Assembly: GCF_008275125.1 (NCBI RefSeq)
Contig: NZ_CP043473.1
Span: forward strand, 1,116,001-1,180,000
Origin: Chromobacterium paludis
Lineage (GTDB): Bacteria > Pseudomonadota > Gammaproteobacteria > Burkholderiales > Chromobacteriaceae
Reading direction: 5' to 3'
Length of the DNA stretch: 64,000 bases
A program made the position numbers and the translations under genes. A model generated the notes under the pieces. That model saw only the letters and a list, made by a program, of their open reading frames with translations. It searched no databases and had not been told where the DNA came from. Positions 62,060 through 64,000 of the stretch are shown in pieces (position 1 is the stretch's first letter; each line of letters begins with the position of its first letter).

Positions 62060-62263
62060 ATGGCAGGAAAGCGCCAAGAAAAATTGGATGAGGAAACGCT
62101 GGCGTTGCTGGCCTGGTGCGCGGAGGTGGAGACTCACCTGATCGCCGCCGGCGCGACCGAGGCCGAAGCGCAGGAGCATATCGAAGAGCAGGCGGAGTGG
62201 TATACCGACCAGTTCTTTGAGGGGTTGACGCCGGAAGAGGCTGCCAAGGCTGCCCTGGCATGA
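62060..62263 (+). CDS. small acidic hypothetical protein
   Basis: 67 aa, rich in Glu and Ala, with no signal peptide: MAGKRQEKLDEETLALLAWC, then two predicted helices ending FFEGLTPEEAAKAALA. Not recognised as a named family. GACAGGAAG precedes the ATG at a proper distance, and the end overlaps the start of the exonuclease gene by 4 bases (ATGA), so it is very probably translated and coupled with it. The 192 bp upstream hold no other gene. Confidence 0.6.
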   Translation: MAGKRQEKLDEETLALLAWCAEVETHLIAAGATEAEAQEHIEEQAEWYTDQFFEGLTPEEAAKAALA

Positions 62264-62886
62264 GACAGCGCGTCGCCGTCATCGACTTTGAAACCAACGG
62301 CATCACGCCGGGTCGAGACTGCCGCGCCACTGAGATCGGCGTGGCCATGGTCGAGGACGGCCGCGTGGTGGACCGCTTCCAGAGCCTGATGAACGCCGGT
62401 GTCTGGGTGCCGCCGATGATAGAGCGGCTCACCGGCATCAGCAATGCGATGCTGAAAGCCGCGCCGCCCGCTTGCGAGGTGATGGCCGAGGCGGCGCGGT
62501 TTGTCGGCGATACGCCGCTGGCAGCGCACAACGCCAGCTTCGACCGCAAATTCTGGGATCACGAGTTGTCCTTGCTTGGGATTGCGCGGCGGCAGGATTT
62601 CGCCTGCACGCTGTTGTTGTCGCGCCGCTTGTTGCCGCAGGCGCCGGACCACAAGCTGGGCACCTTGACGCGCTGGGCCAAGCTGCCCGATACCGGCCGC
62701 GCCCACCGCGCGCTGGCCGATGCCGAAATGGCCGCCAATCTGTTGACCTTGCTGGGCGACACGCTGTCCAGCCAGTACCGGCTGCCGGACATCGATCACG
62801 CTTTGCTATGCAAGCTGCAGACGGTGACGGCCGCCAAGATCAAGCCCTATCTGCTGGAGCTGCAAGCTCAATGTCCGGCCGTTTGA
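62260..62886 (+). CDS. DnaQ-like 3'-5' exonuclease (DEDDh)
   Basis: 208-aa exonuclease domain protein. Exo I is VIDFETNG (Asp9, Glu11), Exo II HNASFDRKFW near 90-99, and Exo III HRALADAEMAANLL near 148-161, giving the DEDDh set. Resembles the epsilon-subunit exonuclease family and RNase T relatives, without a polymerase-binding tail, so a stand-alone DNA or RNA trimming enzyme. Coupled to the small upstream ORF. Confidence 0.9.
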   Translation: MRQRVAVIDFETNGITPGRDCRATEIGVAMVEDGRVVDRFQSLMNAGVWVPPMIERLTGISNAMLKAAPPACEVMAEAARFVGDTPLAAHNASFDRKFWDHELSLLGIARRQDFACTLLLSRRLLPQAPDHKLGTLTRWAKLPDTGRAHRALADAEMAANLLTLLGDTLSSQYRLPDIDHALLCKLQTVTAAKIKPYLLELQAQCPAV

Positions 62887-62897
62887 GCGGCCTTCGC

Positions 62898-64000
62898 TCA
62901 TAGGGCTTGCTGTCTCACTCGTCCCACCTGCAACAGGAAATCCTCGTCATGCGAGATCAGCAGCATGGCGCCCGGATAGTCTCGCAACACCTCGATCACA
63001 TGCTGCCGCGCCACGCGGTCCAGGTTGTTGGTCGCTTCATCCAGCACCAGCAGGCTGGGCGGCCGAGCCGCGATGCAGGCCAGCGCCAGGCGCGCCTGCT
63101 CGCCGCCCGACAGCGTCGCCACATCGGCATGCGCCTCTTCGTCCTGACAGAACAGGAAGTCGCTTAGCCAGTGGCGCAGGCGGCTGAGCGGCCAGTCCGG
63201 CGCGGCCCGGCGCAAGCTTTCCAGCACGGTGAGGCCTGGCTCCAGCTGGCCGTAGTGCTGGTCCAAATAGCCTATGCGGTCCGCGGGCGGTGTCCGCCAG
63301 TCTCCGGCCAGGCGGCGCGCCGGCGCGATGCCGGCGATGGCTTTGGCCAGCGTGGACTTGCCGCAGCCGTTCTTGCCGGTCAATGCCAGCCTTTCCCCCG
63401 CCGCCAGGTCAAGCTGGATGCCGTTCAGCACGGCTTGCGCGTAACCGACGCTGCCGTCGCGGACCTGCAGAACGGCTGACGCGCCGGGTGCGGCAGGGCA
63501 CAGTTGGAAGCGCGGCGCGATGGTTTGCGGCATGCGCAGCGCCGACAGGCGTTCGCTCAGCTCGCGCTGCTGTTCCGTGATGGCGGCTTGTTTCCGGCCC
63601 GCCGTGGTGTTGCCGCGGCCCAGCTTGGCCGGGGATTTGATCGTGGCCCATTTGCGCTGCGCTATGCTGCGCTCGCCGCGTTCGCGCGCCTTGCTGGCGC
63701 GCTCCTGCTCCTTCATGCGCGCCTCATGGGCGGCCTGTTGATCCCGGCGCAGGCCATGCAATTGCTGCGCGATGGCGAGCCGTTGGCGGTCGCGTTCGGC
63801 CAGAAAATCGGCGTAGCGGCCGGAGAATACCTCGACGGCGCCTTGCTCGATGTGCCAGACGGTGTCGCACAACTCGTCCAGCAAGGCGTCGTCGTGCGTC
63901 ACGATCACCAGCGCGCCGGGAAAGTGGCGCAGCATGCGGCCAAGCGAGCGGCGATTGTCGGCATCGAGATGGTTGGTCGGCTCGTCCAGCAAGAGCAGGT
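62898..64000 (-). CDS. ABC-F family ATPase, 5' end outside window
   Basis: C-terminal part, at least 367 residues, of a second ABC-F protein. The visible start LLMLDEPTNHLDADN is the Walker B of the first cassette; an Arg/Gln-rich linker (about residues 75-130) follows, then the second cassette with Walker A GKNGCGKST near 208, signature LSGGEQAR near 300 and Walker B LLVLDEATNNLD near 320. It is shorter and less like YheS than the first ABC-F protein here. It ends 12 bases from the converging exonuclease gene. The real start lies beyond the right edge. Confidence 0.92.
   Translation of the reverse strand, partial: LLLLDEPTNHLDADNRRSLGRMLRHFPGALVIVTHDDALLDELCDTVWHIEQGAVEVFSGRYADFLAERDRQRLAIAQQLHGLRRDQQAAHEARMKEQERASKARERGERSIAQRKWATIKSPAKLGRGNTTAGRKQAAITEQQRELSERLSALRMPQTIAPRFQLCPAAPGASAVLQVRDGSVGYAQAVLNGIQLDLAAGERLALTGKNGCGKSTLAKAIAGIAPARRLAGDWRTPPADRIGYLDQHYGQLEPGLTVLESLRRAAPDWPLSRLRHWLSDFLFCQDEEAHADVATLSGGEQARLALACIAARPPSLLVLDEATNNLDRVARQHVIEVLRDYPGAMLLISHDEDFLLQVGRVRQQAL

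Overview
The window is chromosomal DNA of a GC-rich betaproteobacterium of the order Neisseriales. Protein character and the gene order rpoE-rseA-rseB-mucD and lepA-lepB-DUF4845-rnc-era-recO-pdxJ-acpS point to Chromobacterium or a close relative; the genus is an inference because no search was run. No rRNA, tRNA or CRISPR array was recognised.

Layout. 1-5.5 kb: a peptide-type ABC importer (binding protein cut by the left edge, two permeases, one fused double ATPase). 5.5-13.2 kb: an operator-rich spacer, a TonB-dependent receptor, tonB-exbB-exbD-exbD and an exported M13 peptidase; with the importer this reads as a complete outer-to-inner membrane peptide uptake and digestion route. 13.3-18.1 kb: an endonuclease I lipoprotein, a porin, a DUF3579 protein and dinG. 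18.3-22.6 kb: a PLP amino-acid decarboxylase, then argF-argG, with a terminator-like hairpin in the argF leader. 22.7-31.8 kb: accessory DNA with transporters, yajQ, a dapA-like gene, a cupin, and a lower-GC cassette (small membrane protein, methyltransferase, alkaline-phosphatase-fold hydrolase) whose methyltransferase is split by a complete ISAs1-type element with a 9-bp target duplication.

32.0-38.9 kb: the 2-methylcitrate (propionate) pathway prpB-prpC-acnD-prpF on the minus strand, interrupted by a DUF559 nuclease gene, two inverted palindromic repeats and an octanucleotide tandem repeat of about 20 copies. 39.0-42.7 kb: the sigma-E envelope stress operon with a likely self-regulated promoter and strong hairpins before the mucD-type protease. 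42.7-52.6 kb: a dense housekeeping run (glutaredoxin-like, lepA, lepB, DUF4845, rnc, era, recO, pdxJ, acpS, nagZ, cinA-like) with many ATGA-type overlaps. 52.6-53.2 kb: an AT-rich DUF2628 gene that has displaced most of a VOC-family gene. 53.2-64 kb: a 2H phosphoesterase, two ABC-F ATPases (the second cut by the right edge), tsaD, an OsmC protein, a thioredoxin-fold protein, arfB, a doubly broken chemoreceptor-PilZ gene, a small conserved-looking ORF and a DnaQ-like exonuclease.

Signs of genome flux are one fresh IS insertion, one gene replaced by foreign AT-rich DNA, one receptor gene carrying two lesions, dispersed palindromic repeats and a hypervariable tandem repeat. The strongest candidates for something undescribed are the DUF559 nuclease with its REP-like repeats and octamer array, the small-protein/methyltransferase/hydrolase cassette, and the structured leaders of argF and lepA.
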